NCBI RefSeq assembly: GCF_900090145.1
Contig: NZ_FMHI01000001.1
Span: 186,001 to 250,000 of the forward strand
Source of the DNA: Streptomyces sp. WMMB 322
GTDB taxonomy: Bacteria > Actinomycetota > Actinomycetes > Streptomycetales > Streptomycetaceae
Reading direction: 5' to 3'
DNA: 64,000 nucleotides
Both the position numbers and the translations under genes were made by a program. This document shows positions 1 to 11,027 of this stretch, one piece after another. Below the pieces are notes generated by a model, which had not been told where the DNA came from, searched no databases, and was given only the letters and a program-made list of their open reading frames with translations. Within the stretch, counting starts at the first letter, position 1; every line of letters starts with the position of its first letter.

Positions 1-2
1 GC

Positions 3-950
3 AAGGACACCCGGTGGCGCGACGCGTTCCTCCCCGCGGCCCTCCAGGCCGCCCGCGTCGAGGGACGCGAACCGCTCGGGCTGCCCGTGCGCGGGATGCA
101 GCCGGTCATCCTCTTCTGCAACCAGACCCTCTTCGACGAGCACGACCTGCGCCCGCCCCGGACCTGGGACGAACTGCTCGACGTCGTCGACGCCTTCGTC
201 GACGCGGACGTCCTGCCCGTCTCGCTCGCCGGGGCGGAAAGCTGGTGCGAGCTGATGTGGCTCGAATGCATCACCATGCGGCTCACCGGCACCGGCCCGC
301 TGCGGAGGATCTTCGCGGGAGAGCGCGACAGCTGGCGGCACCCCGCCATCGAGGAAGCCCTCGACCGGATACAGAAGCTGGTCCGCCGCGGCGCCTTCGG
401 CCAGGCATTCGGATCGGTCAGCTACGGCTCGGGCGGCGCCAGCGCACTCTTCGCGAAGGGCCGGGCCGCCATGCACCTGATGGGTTCATGGGAGTACTCC
501 AACCTGCGCAACGACCACACGCGTTTCACCGAGGAGGGCCTGAGCTGGGTGTCCTTCCCGGAGATCCCCGGAGGCACGGGCGACCCCCGCGCCCTGGTCG
601 GAAACAACACCAACTACCTGTCCGTCAACGCCAGAAGCTCCGACATCGACGCGGGTCTCGACCTGGTCGGCACCCAGCTCGCCGCGCGCCCCTTCATCGA
701 CGCCCTCATCAAAGCGGGTGACGTTCCCGCCGCCGTCGGCATCGAGGACCGGCTGCGCGACCTCGCCCCCGACCCGGACTTCGCGCTGTACGTCTACCGC
801 ATCGTCTCCGACGCCCCCGACTTCACCCTCTCCTGGGACCAGGCGATGCTCCCCGCCGTGAAGGAGGCGATGCTCTCCAGCCTCCAGCAGATCTTCCTGG
901 AGAAGCTCTCCCCGCGGCAGTTCGTCGACGCGATGGAGCTGATCCAGTGA
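3..950 (+). CDS. Sugar ABC transporter substrate-binding protein, 3' part
   Basis: The open frame enters from the left edge and about 315 residues are visible, so the signal peptide and first domain are missing. The visible part has the family-1 solute-binding layout: a NQTLFDEHDL stretch followed by PRTWDELLDVV, a central aromatic-rich region (WCELMWLEC), and a C-terminal helical region ending AMELIQ. It would capture an unidentified sugar outside the cell and deliver it to the two permeases that follow. Its TGA overlaps the GTG of the first permease (GTGA), so translation is probably coupled. The fold is certain from layout, but the substrate cannot be told from sequence. Confidence 0.88.
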   Translation, partial: KDTRWRDAFLPAALQAARVEGREPLGLPVRGMQPVILFCNQTLFDEHDLRPPRTWDELLDVVDAFVDADVLPVSLAGAESWCELMWLECITMRLTGTGPLRRIFAGERDSWRHPAIEEALDRIQKLVRRGAFGQAFGSVSYGSGGASALFAKGRAAMHLMGSWEYSNLRNDHTRFTEEGLSWVSFPEIPGGTGDPRALVGNNTNYLSVNARSSDIDAGLDLVGTQLAARPFIDALIKAGDVPAAVGIEDRLRDLAPDPDFALYVYRIVSDAPDFTLSWDQAMLPAVKEAMLSSLQQIFLEKLSPRQFVDAMELIQ

Positions 951-1894
951 CCGCCCCGGCACCGGCACCCGCCCGCCCCGCGCTCCGCGGCCGCACACGC
1001 GCCGCCTCGCACACCGACAACGCCGCACGGCCCGGCGCGCTCTACGCCGTTCCGGCCGTGCTCGTCTTCGGCGTCTTCGCGCTCGTACCGCTCGTCCTCG
1101 TCTGCTGGCTCTCCTTCACGACCTGGAACGGCCTCGGCGACCCCCGCTGGACGGGACTCGCCAACTGGCGTGAGCTGATCACCGATCCCGGCCTCCTGCA
1201 CTCCCTGCGGATCACGGCCGTGCTCACGCTCGCCGGCTGGGCGGTGCAGACGCCGCTCGCGATGCTCCTCGGCGTGTGGGCGGCGGGCGCACAGCGCGGA
1301 CGTGCGGTCGCCTCCGCGCTCGCCTTCCTGCCGCTGCTGCTCTCCGGCGCGGCGACCGCCCTGGTCTGGAAGGCGCTGCTCGACCCCAACTTCGGCCTCG
1401 CCCGCACCATCGGCCCGTGGATCGGCGTGCCCAGCGGCAACGTGCTCGGCACTTCCGGCGGCGCCCTGCTGGCCATCGTCGCCGTGGGCGCCTGGCAGTT
1501 CGTGCCGTTCCACATGCTGATGTACCAGGCCGCCGCCCGTAACGTCCCCGCACACCTCTACGAGGCCGCCACCATCGACGGTGCCGGACGTCTGCGGCAG
1601 TTCTGGTCGGTGACGCTGCCGCAGCTGCGGAACACCGTCGTCACCTCGTCGACCCTGATGATCGTCGGCACGATGACGACCTTCGAGACCATCCTGATCC
1701 TCACCGACGGAGGTCCCGGCGCGGCCACCCAGTCGATGCCGTTCCGGATGTACCAACAGGCCTTCAAGAGCTTCGAGATGGGGTCCGCCTCCGCGCTGGC
1801 CACCGTCCTCGTCCTGTTCGGCACGGCGCTGTCACTGCTGATCGTCCGGTTCAGCGGCTTCGGCAGGATGCGCTCCACCCTGGAGGGGATCTGA
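947..1894 (+). CDS. Sugar ABC transporter permease (MalF/UgpA type)
   Basis: A 315-residue inner-membrane permease with six hydrophobic segments, the first at about residues 30-50. The EAA loop that docks with the ATPase is at about 204-223 (EAATIDGAGRLRQFW). A Pro-rich cytoplasmic N-terminus of about 25 residues precedes the first helix. The GTG start overlaps the stop of the binding protein and the gene's own stop overlaps the ATG of the next permease. No ATPase gene is present in the operon. In streptomycetes such sugar transporters share the MsiK ATPase encoded elsewhere, and that is my inference here. Confidence 0.92.
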   Translation: MTAPAPAPARPALRGRTRAASHTDNAARPGALYAVPAVLVFGVFALVPLVLVCWLSFTTWNGLGDPRWTGLANWRELITDPGLLHSLRITAVLTLAGWAVQTPLAMLLGVWAAGAQRGRAVASALAFLPLLLSGAATALVWKALLDPNFGLARTIGPWIGVPSGNVLGTSGGALLAIVAVGAWQFVPFHMLMYQAAARNVPAHLYEAATIDGAGRLRQFWSVTLPQLRNTVVTSSTLMIVGTMTTFETILILTDGGPGAATQSMPFRMYQQAFKSFEMGSASALATVLVLFGTALSLLIVRFSGFGRMRSTLEGI

Positions 1895-2829
1895 TGGCCA
1901 CCGCCCCGGCACCCGCATCCGGAGAGACCCGCACCCCGCCCGGCCAGGGGCCCGGCCCGGGGACGCGAAGCAGCGGCGGGAGTGCCCAACGGGCCGGCGC
2001 ACTGCGCTCGTTGCTCCACCGCGCCAACATCCCCGGGGGCGCAGCCTCGCTGGTCTGGCTGGTGATCGTCCTGGTCCCGCTGTGGTGCATGCTGAGCTGG
2101 AGCGTGCAGAGCCGCGACGGGTTCCTCGACAACGGGCCGATCGGCCTGCCCCGTCAGCTGACCCCCGAGAATCTGACGACGGTCCTGGAAGGCGGTTTCA
2201 CCCGGGCGTTCGTCAACACCGTGATCGTCACGGTCGTCAGTGTCGCCCTGACCCTCGTGTGCGCCGTCCCCGCCGCGTACGCGGTGGTCCGCTCCACCAG
2301 CCGCTTTGTGGCCGGTGCGTTCTCCGTCTTCCTGCTGGGGCTCGCCATCCCCGCCCAAGCGGTCATCATCCCCGTCTACTTGATGATCGTCCGGATGGGG
2401 CTGTACGACACCAAGCCCGCGATCATCCTGCCCACCGTCGCCTTCGGGCTGCCCTTCGCCGTCCTCATCCTCGCCGGTTCGCTGCGCGACGTGCCCGCCG
2501 AGAACTACGAGGCCATGACGCTCGACGGGGCCGGCCCGATGCGCACGCTGTGGTCCCTCGTCATCCCGATGTCCCGCGGCAGCATCGTCGCCGTCGGCAT
2601 CTACGCAGCGCTCCAGGCGTGGAACGGCTTCCTGTTCCCGCTGATCCTCACCCAGTCCGAGGAGCAGCAGATCCTCACCCTCAACCTCTGGAACTTCCAG
2701 ACCGAGTACGGCGTGAACATCCCCGGGCTGATGACGGCCGTCCTGCTGTCCGCCGCCCCGGTCTTCATCGCGTACGTCCTCGCCCGGCGCTGGATCGTCG
2801 CAGGACTTGCCGGGCTGGGCGGCAAGTAG
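1894..2829 (+). CDS. Sugar ABC transporter permease (MalG/UgpE type)
   Basis: A 311-residue permease, partner of the preceding one. It starts with a Pro/Gly/Ser-rich cytoplasmic tail of about 45 residues, then has six membrane segments. The EAA motif is near residues 204-220 (YEAMTLDGAGPMRTLW). The usual MalG-like C-terminus is present (VFIAYVLARRWIVAGLAGLGGK), where a short tail follows the last helix. The start codon ATG overlaps the upstream TGA. It ends the operon, and the next gene is convergent 13 bases later. Confidence 0.92.
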   Translation: MATAPAPASGETRTPPGQGPGPGTRSSGGSAQRAGALRSLLHRANIPGGAASLVWLVIVLVPLWCMLSWSVQSRDGFLDNGPIGLPRQLTPENLTTVLEGGFTRAFVNTVIVTVVSVALTLVCAVPAAYAVVRSTSRFVAGAFSVFLLGLAIPAQAVIIPVYLMIVRMGLYDTKPAIILPTVAFGLPFAVLILAGSLRDVPAENYEAMTLDGAGPMRTLWSLVIPMSRGSIVAVGIYAALQAWNGFLFPLILTQSEEQQILTLNLWNFQTEYGVNIPGLMTAVLLSAAPVFIAYVLARRWIVAGLAGLGGK

Positions 2830-2842
2830 CCGCCCGGCCCGG

Positions 2843-5266
<2,424 letters not shown>

Positions 5267-5667
5267 CGTGTCTCCATCTGTGAGGTGCCGGTGACGCGGG
5301 CGTCTTCCGGGGCTGTCTTCACGGGACGTCTTCTCGCGGTCGCCGGCGCGTCCTTCTCGCGGTGGCCGGGACGGGCGCCGGCGGGACGGCCGGATCTGCT
5401 CCGAGCAGTACGTGTGGTTGTCCGTATGGTTCTACTTCGTCCGAACTGCCGCGGCAACGGTCCGGTGCCGGCAGGCCCGTGCGGCAGGGTCGCGGTCGCC
5501 TGCCCGGTGGTGGCGGCTGCCGGGCTCGTGGCCGCGTGGCCTGCGGTCGTGCGGGTCAGGACCGTGCACGGGTCACGCCCGGTCACGGTGATCGGGCGGC
5601 AGGTGCCTGTCCCGCTGCCACGGGAAGCGCAGGACAGAAAGCGCAAGAACGGTGACGTCCATGCCGG
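5267..5667. other. Intergenic region upstream of the UvrA-like gene
   Basis: About 400 bases separate the start of the UvrA-like gene from the end of the AraC-type gene, both on the minus strand. Most of it is GC-rich, repetitive-looking sequence without a convincing gene. A relatively AT-rich island at 5407-5450 is the likeliest place for the promoter of the UvrA-like gene, but I cannot define -35 and -10 boxes with confidence. Confidence 0.3.
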
Positions 5668-6177
5668 TCAGGCTAGGCGGGGCTCCGCCGTCCGCGCTTC
5701 TCGATTCCTGACCGGCCTGGTCACCTGCTTCGCCACGCACGACGGCATCCCCGCCGTCGCCTGCGCCGCCTCCCGGCGGTAGGTGCTCGGCGGCATCCCG
5801 ACGAGTTCGGTGAAGCGGGTGCTGAAGGTGCCCAGCGACGAACAGCCGACCGTGAAGCAGACCTCGGTGACGCTCATGTCGCCGCGGCGCAGCAAAGCCA
5901 TCGCCCGCTCGATGCGCCTCGTCATCAGGTATCCGTACGGGGACTCCCCGTACGCGCGGCGGAACTCGCGGCTGAGGTGCCCGGCCGACATGTGCGCGCC
6001 GCGGGCGAGCGCTTCGACGTCCAGCGGCTGCGCGAACTCCCGGTCGATCCGGTCGCGGACGCGGCGCAGCCGCGCGAGGTCACGCAAGTGCCGTGCCGTT
6101 CGGGGCTCTCCCGGCCGGCCGTCCGGGGAAGCCCCCGCCCACGGCTGCGGGGGCGCGGCGGAAGATGTGCTGGTCAC
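5668..6177 (-). CDS. AraC-family transcriptional regulator, HTH only
   Basis: A 169-residue protein consisting almost only of an AraC DNA-binding domain at about residues 40-140. The two helix-turn-helix units are visible as DVEALARGAHMSAGHLSREF and SVTEVCFTVGCSSLGTFSTR, followed by the family's GMPPSTYR end. There is no N-terminal sensor domain. The last 25 residues are basic. The GTG start at 6177 lacks an obvious ribosome site. Such small regulators often sit beside a glyoxalase-fold gene, but none is adjacent here. It may control the divergent RibD-like gene. Confidence 0.88.
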   Translation of the reverse strand: MTSTSSAAPPQPWAGASPDGRPGEPRTARHLRDLARLRRVRDRIDREFAQPLDVEALARGAHMSAGHLSREFRRAYGESPYGYLMTRRIERAMALLRRGDMSVTEVCFTVGCSSLGTFSTRFTELVGMPPSTYRREAAQATAGMPSCVAKQVTRPVRNREARTAEPRLA

Positions 6178-6423
6178 CTGTGGAAGCGTGCCACTTCACG
6201 GCCCGGCGGTCGAGTGCCCGGGGTGTGCCGGGCGTGCGGGCGCCGACGGGGCGACGGGCCCCGGTGCCGGCTCCCGACCAAGGCGGCCGGGGCGGCCGGG
6301 CGCTGTCCGCGAGCTGCGGGCCCGCTGTCGTTTCCGTCCAAGACGGCCGCCGCGGCAGCGCTCTAGCGTGGGCTCAGCAGCTCCCTCGATCGCGAGGAGC
6401 CGGCACCATGAGGAGACAGCACG

Positions 6424-7002
6424 ATGCGTGATCTGGTCTACACATGCTTCATGTCGCTCGACGGCGTCGTGGACTCGCCCGGCGGCGGGCCGGGAGAGGA
6501 GCACCGCAGCGGTGGCTGGGTGGTCGACGACCTCGAGTTCGTCCCGGAAGCCTGGTCGCTGAAGGGCGAGGAGCTCGCCGACACGACGGCGCTGATGTTC
6601 GGCCGCCGCAGTTACGAGGCGTTCGCGCCGGTCTGGCCCGGCTCGGAGGATCACGCCGACTACAAGGAGCTCCCCAAGTACGTGGTGTCGTCCACGCTGT
6701 CCGAGGACGCCCTCGTCGACGGATGGGGGCCGACGACGATCCTTCGCTCGACCGGGGACGTCGCCGCGCTCAAGGAGAGCGAGGGCGGCGCGATCTTCAT
6801 CCACGGGAGCGCGGACCTGGCCCGGCGGCTGTCGGAAGCGGGCCTGATCGACCAGTACAACCTGCTCGTCTTCCCCGTGCTGCTCGGTGCCGGGGAGAGC
6901 CTGTTCGACCGGGCAGACCGCGCCAAGACGATGCTGACGCTGCGGGAGTCGGAGAGCTACTCGAACGGAATCCTGAAGCTGGTCTACAGCGTCAGGCGCT
7001 GA
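6424..7002 (+). CDS. Dihydrofolate reductase-like protein, RibD C-terminal family
   Basis: A 192-residue single-domain protein of the RibD-C/DHFR fold. It starts with the typical RDLVYTCFMSLDGVVDSP, continues with the NADPH-binding core (ALMFGRRSYEAFAPVWP, then IFIHGSADLARRL), and ends with KLVYSVRR. In riboflavin synthesis the RibD-C domain reduces a pyrimidine intermediate, but stand-alone members such as this are mostly uncharacterised reductases. An AGGAG box lies eight bases before the ATG. Its 3' end overlaps the convergent HTH gene by 19 bases. Confidence 0.9.
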   Translation: MRDLVYTCFMSLDGVVDSPGGGPGEEHRSGGWVVDDLEFVPEAWSLKGEELADTTALMFGRRSYEAFAPVWPGSEDHADYKELPKYVVSSTLSEDALVDGWGPTTILRSTGDVAALKESEGGAIFIHGSADLARRLSEAGLIDQYNLLVFPVLLGAGESLFDRADRAKTMLTLRESESYSNGILKLVYSVRR

Positions 7003-7694
7003 TCCAGGTCGAGCGCTATGGCGCCTCCGGTGCCCTCGCGCAGCTGCCGGGCGGTGCGTCCGACGTAGCAGCGCAGCGCCCGGGCCAGGTGCGGCTCGTC
7101 GAAGTAGTCGAGCTTGGCGACGACATCGGCGGCCGGGTCACCGGCCGCCAGCAGTTCGGCCGCCGTGCGGGCCCGTTCGATCTGCCGGACCGCGCCCCGC
7201 GTCAGCCCGGTCGCGGCGCGGAAGCGGCGTTCGACCGTGCGCCCGGAGACGGCCGGGCGGTGGCCCCGCAGCACCTCGGCGACGAGCGGGTCACGGACCA
7301 CGGTCCCGGCCCGCACGAGACGCTCGACGAGGGCCTCGGCATCGTCGGGGCCGGGCGTCTCCCAGCGCTCTCCGTTCAGCCGGAACGTCCGGCGCGTGGT
7401 GCCGGGAAGCTCCACACCGCCGTCGACCAGCGCCGCGGTGGGAACGGCCCGCAACGAGGTGCCGACGGCGAACTCGATGCCCGTGAAGGCCGCGCCCTCC
7501 GGAACCGGCGCACTGCCGGTCCGGGTCTCGGGGCCGGTGACGCCCGCGTAAGCCCGGCCGTCCTGCTCCCAGAACACCAGGCCCCAGCACACCCCCGCGA
7601 CGGACGTCATCGCAGTGACCTGCTCGCTCGTGCAGGTCCACACGGTGTCCACCCACGGCGAACCGGACCGGCGTGTCTCGAAGCGCAGTGCCAC
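6984..7694 (-). CDS. AraC-like helix-turn-helix regulator
   Basis: A 236-residue protein read from a GTG at 7694. The N-terminal half resembles a small ligand-binding domain, and the C-terminal half has an AraC-type HTH (residues about 145-225, with SGRTVERRFRAATGLTRGAV and DVVAKLDYFDEPHLARALR). The FDEPHLARALRCYVGRTARQL stretch is the second helix-turn-helix. The frame stays open upstream of 7694, but the added residues are low-complexity and unlike a protein, so the GTG is preferred despite a weak ribosome site. It overlaps the RibD-C gene tail to tail. Confidence 0.82.
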   Translation of the reverse strand: MALRFETRRSGSPWVDTVWTCTSEQVTAMTSVAGVCWGLVFWEQDGRAYAGVTGPETRTGSAPVPEGAAFTGIEFAVGTSLRAVPTAALVDGGVELPGTTRRTFRLNGERWETPGPDDAEALVERLVRAGTVVRDPLVAEVLRGHRPAVSGRTVERRFRAATGLTRGAVRQIERARTAAELLAAGDPAADVVAKLDYFDEPHLARALRCYVGRTARQLREGTGGAIALDLDQRLTL

Positions 7695-7840
7695 GGAGCG
7701 AAGGATACGCCGCGCCGCGGCGGGCGAACCCGCCCATTGACCGTGAAAACAGACCGGTTGACCGCGAAGCGGTCCGCTGTCTGCGGTCCGCGGTCCGCGG
7801 ACAGCAGACCGAAGGCCCCGGGGCCCAGGACCCGCCCGGA

Positions 7841-8605
7841 TCAGGACGAGGAGTCCTTGCCCGCTTCCGGGTCGCCGGTCTCCGCCGGATCCAGCAGATG
7901 CGGGTTGTTGTTGCGGACGTTGTTGACCGCGGTGGAGACCGGGCGGGCGTCCAGCTCCCCTCCGGCGGGCGAGGTGAGCAGCGCGCGGAGCTCGTCCGGG
8001 TCCTCGTGCGAGGGGTCGAGCCATGCGGCCTGGTCGGCGGGGTCGATGGCCAGCGGCATCCGCGGGTGGACCCTGCCGGCCGCGTCGGTGGCCTCGGTGG
8101 TGAGGATGGTGCAGGTCCGCCACCAGGCCTGCGGGTCGTCCGTGTCGCGGTCGGGGTCCCGCCAGACCTCGTACAGGCCCGCCAGCGCCATCACCCGGCC
8201 GTCGTGGGGATGGATGAAGTAGGGCTGCTTGTACGCCTTGTGGGTCTCGGTCGCGGGGACGGACTGCCACTCGTAGAAGCCGTCGGCAGGCAGCAGACAG
8301 CGGCGCTTGGCGAACGCGCGGCGGTAGGCCCGTTTCTCGTGGACCGTTTCCATGCGGGCATTGATCATTTTCGCTCCGACGGCCGGACTCTTCGCCCAGA
8401 ACGGGACCAGGCCCCAGCGCAGCGGCCGCAGTTGGCGCTCCACCGCCCCCGTCTCACGGTCGGCCTTCTCCAGGACCGCCCACACCTGGTCGGTCGGAGC
8501 GACGTTGTAGTTCGGGCCCAGGGCCGCCTCCCGGTCCCACTGGTCGACGTCGAAGAGACCGGCCAGGTCTTCCGGGCTGCGGGTCGAGGCGTATCTGCCG
8601 CACAT
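7841..8605 (-). CDS. SOS response-associated peptidase (SRAP/HMCES/YedK family)
   Basis: A 254-residue SRAP protein. This family seals abasic sites in single-stranded DNA by forming a covalent bond with the cysteine exposed after Met removal. Key elements are present: MCGRY with Cys2 at the start, INARMET, LPADGFYEW with its Glu, and RVHPRMPLAI with the His. The start is fixed because the catalytic Cys must follow the first Met. The open frame continues upstream across the opposite regulator gene, but that part is a shadow. The C-terminal 25 residues are acidic and variable. The gene probably acts alone. Confidence 0.95.
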   Translation of the reverse strand: MCGRYASTRSPEDLAGLFDVDQWDREAALGPNYNVAPTDQVWAVLEKADRETGAVERQLRPLRWGLVPFWAKSPAVGAKMINARMETVHEKRAYRRAFAKRRCLLPADGFYEWQSVPATETHKAYKQPYFIHPHDGRVMALAGLYEVWRDPDRDTDDPQAWWRTCTILTTEATDAAGRVHPRMPLAIDPADQAAWLDPSHEDPDELRALLTSPAGGELDARPVSTAVNNVRNNNPHLLDPAETGDPEAGKDSSS

Positions 8606-8805
8606 GCGTCCACCCTGCCACGCCGGTACGACAGTCAGGGCCCGGTCGGCCGGTGTGCGCAACGTCCGGCTCCCGGCGAGCTCAGCCTCCGGCTCCTGGA
8701 CGCCGCTGCCTCGGCTCCCGGCGCCGCTGCCTCGGCTCCCGGCGCGTACCGCCCCGGCCCCCGGCGCGAACCGCCCCGGCCCCGGGCGCGTTCGGCCGGG
8801 CACGC

Positions 8806-10677
8806 TCAGGCGGAGGCGTGCACGACCTGCCAGATCCTGGTCGCGACATGCAGGTTGAGCCGTGTGTCGGGCTGCGACAGGTCGTGGCCGCTGACCTCCC
8901 GTATGCGCCCGAGCCGGTAGCGCAGGGTGCTGCGGTGGATCGTCAGCTCGGAGGCGGCGGTGTCGTAGTTGCCGCCGCAGTCGAAGTAGAGGGCCAGGGT
9001 CCGCACCAGGTCCGTGTGGTGCCCGGCGTCGTAGTCCTGAAGAGGGCCGAGCCATTCCCGTACGAACTCCTCGGCCTTCCCCTGGTCCTGGCCGGAGGCG
9101 AGGATGCGGCAGAAGCCCAGCTCGTCGTATGCGGTGGCACCGGCGGGGCTGCCCGAATGACGCCGGAACTCCGAGGCGCGCACCGCTTCCTCGTAGGAGC
9201 GGGGGAAGCCGGCCGGTGAGTCGGCCCGTCCGCCGATCCCCACACTTCCGTCCGCGGAGCCCAGTTCCTCCGCAACGGCCTCGTGCAGCGCGTGCGGCGC
9301 GGCGGTGCCCCGCACGGCGAGCACCGTGGCCCCCGGGCGGCGGCCGAGCAGGAAGCGGAGGCCCAGGTTCGCCGCCGAGCGGCCGACGGCCTCGGCGACG
9401 GCGGCCGCCGACCTGTCCCGCCACCGCACGACGACGAGGCGGTGCGTGCCGTGCAGATCGTGGCCGACGGCTTCGGAGCGCCCGCAGGCCCCGGCGTCGT
9501 CGGTCCCGGTGATCAGGTCCTCGACGAGTTCGCGGCGCAACCGGAGCTCCGTCTCCGCCAGGCGACGCTGGTGGGACAGCTCCAGGGCCAGGGCGACGCA
9601 GGCGTGGTCGAGCACGAACTCCTCGTGGGGCCCGGCCGTTCTGCCGGGGTCGATCAGCGAGATCGTGCCGAACACCTTGCCGCGGTGCTGGGCGATGCAG
9701 GTGAGGCGGTTCCCGGCACGTACGGGGCCGGCGCGCCGCATGCCGCCGTGCACCTCCTGCTCGCGCCGCACGAGCCCCCGTGCCGGGTACGGTTCGGGGC
9801 GGCCGGGGCCCGACCACACCCGCAGATTCCCGAAGGGGTCTTCGACGGCGACCGGGAGACCGGTGAACGCGCGGACCATGTCTGCGATGCCGTCCTCGCT
9901 CTCGGCCGAAGCCTGGCTGAGGCCCTCGTGGACGGACTTCTGGAATTCGAGCTCCGCCACCGACTCGCGGAGCCGGGCGATCGCCCGGCCGCGATCGCGG
10001 TGGGCTCGGCGCAGCGCGGCGGCGTGCTCGCGCTCCGCCCTGCGCCCCGCGGCGTTGCTCAGGGCAGCCGAAGTCTGCTGCGCCAGCGCCCCGATCAGGA
10101 ACTGCTCCTCCTCGGACATCCGGGTCGCCGCGCTGACCACCAGGTATCCGACGGTGGCCCCGGCCGAGCGCAGCGCGACGGCCTCGCACCAGTTCCGCCC
10201 GGGGACCCGCACGATTCCGTCCTCCCCGCGGAGGGCGGCGACCTGATCGTCCAGGTCCGTGCCAGGGGCGCCGTCCCGTGCGTCGGGCGCGCGTATCCAT
10301 ACCCCGCCGCTGTTCCCGGCGCCTTCGTGACCGTCTCCGTCTACGTGACCCCTTCCGCGGGCGCCTCCGCCACCGTCGACGTCACGGTTTCCCGCGGCGC
10401 TCCCGTCGCCGCCACCGTCGACGTGACCGCTTCCGCCGGAGCCACCGCCACCGTCACCGGGGTCACCGCCGTCGCGGCGCAGATAGCCGGCCTCCGCCGT
10501 GCAGGACGTGAGGGAAGACACGGCAGCCATCGCCAGGTGAAGGACGCCCTCCTCGTCGCATCCGTCGAACATGGCGATGGAGAGCAGGACGAGGTCCCGA
10601 AGGCCGTCCGGGCCCTCCGTCCCCCACGTGGCGGGGGCGGGAAGGCTCTGCCGCTGTTCCGTGGGGTTGACGCCCAT
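8806..10677 (-). CDS. PucR/CdaR-type transcriptional regulator with GAF domain
   Basis: A 623-residue regulator. Residues 30-66 and 126-210 together look like a GAF-type sensor, followed by a coiled coil at about 212-245. A second sensor-like region spans about 250-350. The C-terminal PucR helix-turn-helix covers about 555-615, with [20 protein letters not shown] and [15 protein letters not shown] Gly/Asp-rich insert at 69-125 (repeats of GHVDGGGD type) splits the first GAF region and looks like a repeat expansion. It is divergent from dnaK with 350 bases between them, so control of the chaperone operon is possible but unproven. Confidence 0.85.
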   Translation of the reverse strand: MGVNPTEQRQSLPAPATWGTEGPDGLRDLVLLSIAMFDGCDEEGVLHLAMAAVSSLTSCTAEAGYLRRDGGDPGDGGGGSGGSGHVDGGGDGSAAGNRDVDGGGGARGRGHVDGDGHEGAGNSGGVWIRAPDARDGAPGTDLDDQVAALRGEDGIVRVPGRNWCEAVALRSAGATVGYLVVSAATRMSEEEQFLIGALAQQTSAALSNAAGRRAEREHAAALRRAHRDRGRAIARLRESVAELEFQKSVHEGLSQASAESEDGIADMVRAFTGLPVAVEDPFGNLRVWSGPGRPEPYPARGLVRREQEVHGGMRRAGPVRAGNRLTCIAQHRGKVFGTISLIDPGRTAGPHEEFVLDHACVALALELSHQRRLAETELRLRRELVEDLITGTDDAGACGRSEAVGHDLHGTHRLVVVRWRDRSAAAVAEAVGRSAANLGLRFLLGRRPGATVLAVRGTAAPHALHEAVAEELGSADGSVGIGGRADSPAGFPRSYEEAVRASEFRRHSGSPAGATAYDELGFCRILASGQDQGKAEEFVREWLGPLQDYDAGHHTDLVRTLALYFDCGGNYDTAASELTIHRSTLRYRLGRIREVSGHDLSQPDTRLNLHVATRIWQVVHASA

Positions 10678-11027
10678 GTGCTGACCCCCGCGTCTCCTCG
10701 TGCCGTCCCCCTTCCCCTTTTTTCAGGCTAGCGACGGCCGGAGGCGCTCGCCTGTCCGTGGCAGGGCGCCGCGCTGCCCCCGGGAGTGCGACCCTCCGGC
10801 CGTCTCTCTGCCCCGGGAGGCCCATGCGACTGCTTCACGCGTCACGCACCGTGGATCACGTGCGCCGGCATCGCGCGCAGGCCGAAGGCGGTGGCGGGCC
10901 GGGCTCCGCCGGGGGTTTCGGGCGAATCCGGGGAACCGGGCCCGGGGCCCCAAGCGAGGCACACACGTGTCGTCGCGTGAGTGACCGCTTCCGGCCGGTA
11001 GGTGAGCGCTGGAGGAGGAGGCACCTC
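10678..11027. other. Divergent intergenic region between PucR-type gene and dnaK
   Basis: About 350 bases hold the promoters of both divergent genes. I find neither a HAIR element (CTTGAGT-N7-ACTCAAG) nor a CIRCE element, although these control the usual actinomycete dnaK and groEL operons. A strong purine ribosome site (GGAGGAGGAG, 11011-11020) precedes dnaK. No clear -10 box can be assigned. Confidence 0.4.

Noticed and set aside
8606..10300. Upstream extension of the SRAP gene
   Set aside because: The catalytic Cys must be residue 2, which fixes the start at 8605, and the extension overlaps the PucR-type gene in another frame.
10678..11027. HAIR or CIRCE element before dnaK
   Set aside because: No CTTGAGT-N7-ACTCAAG or TTAGCACTC-N9-GAGTGCTAA match is present.
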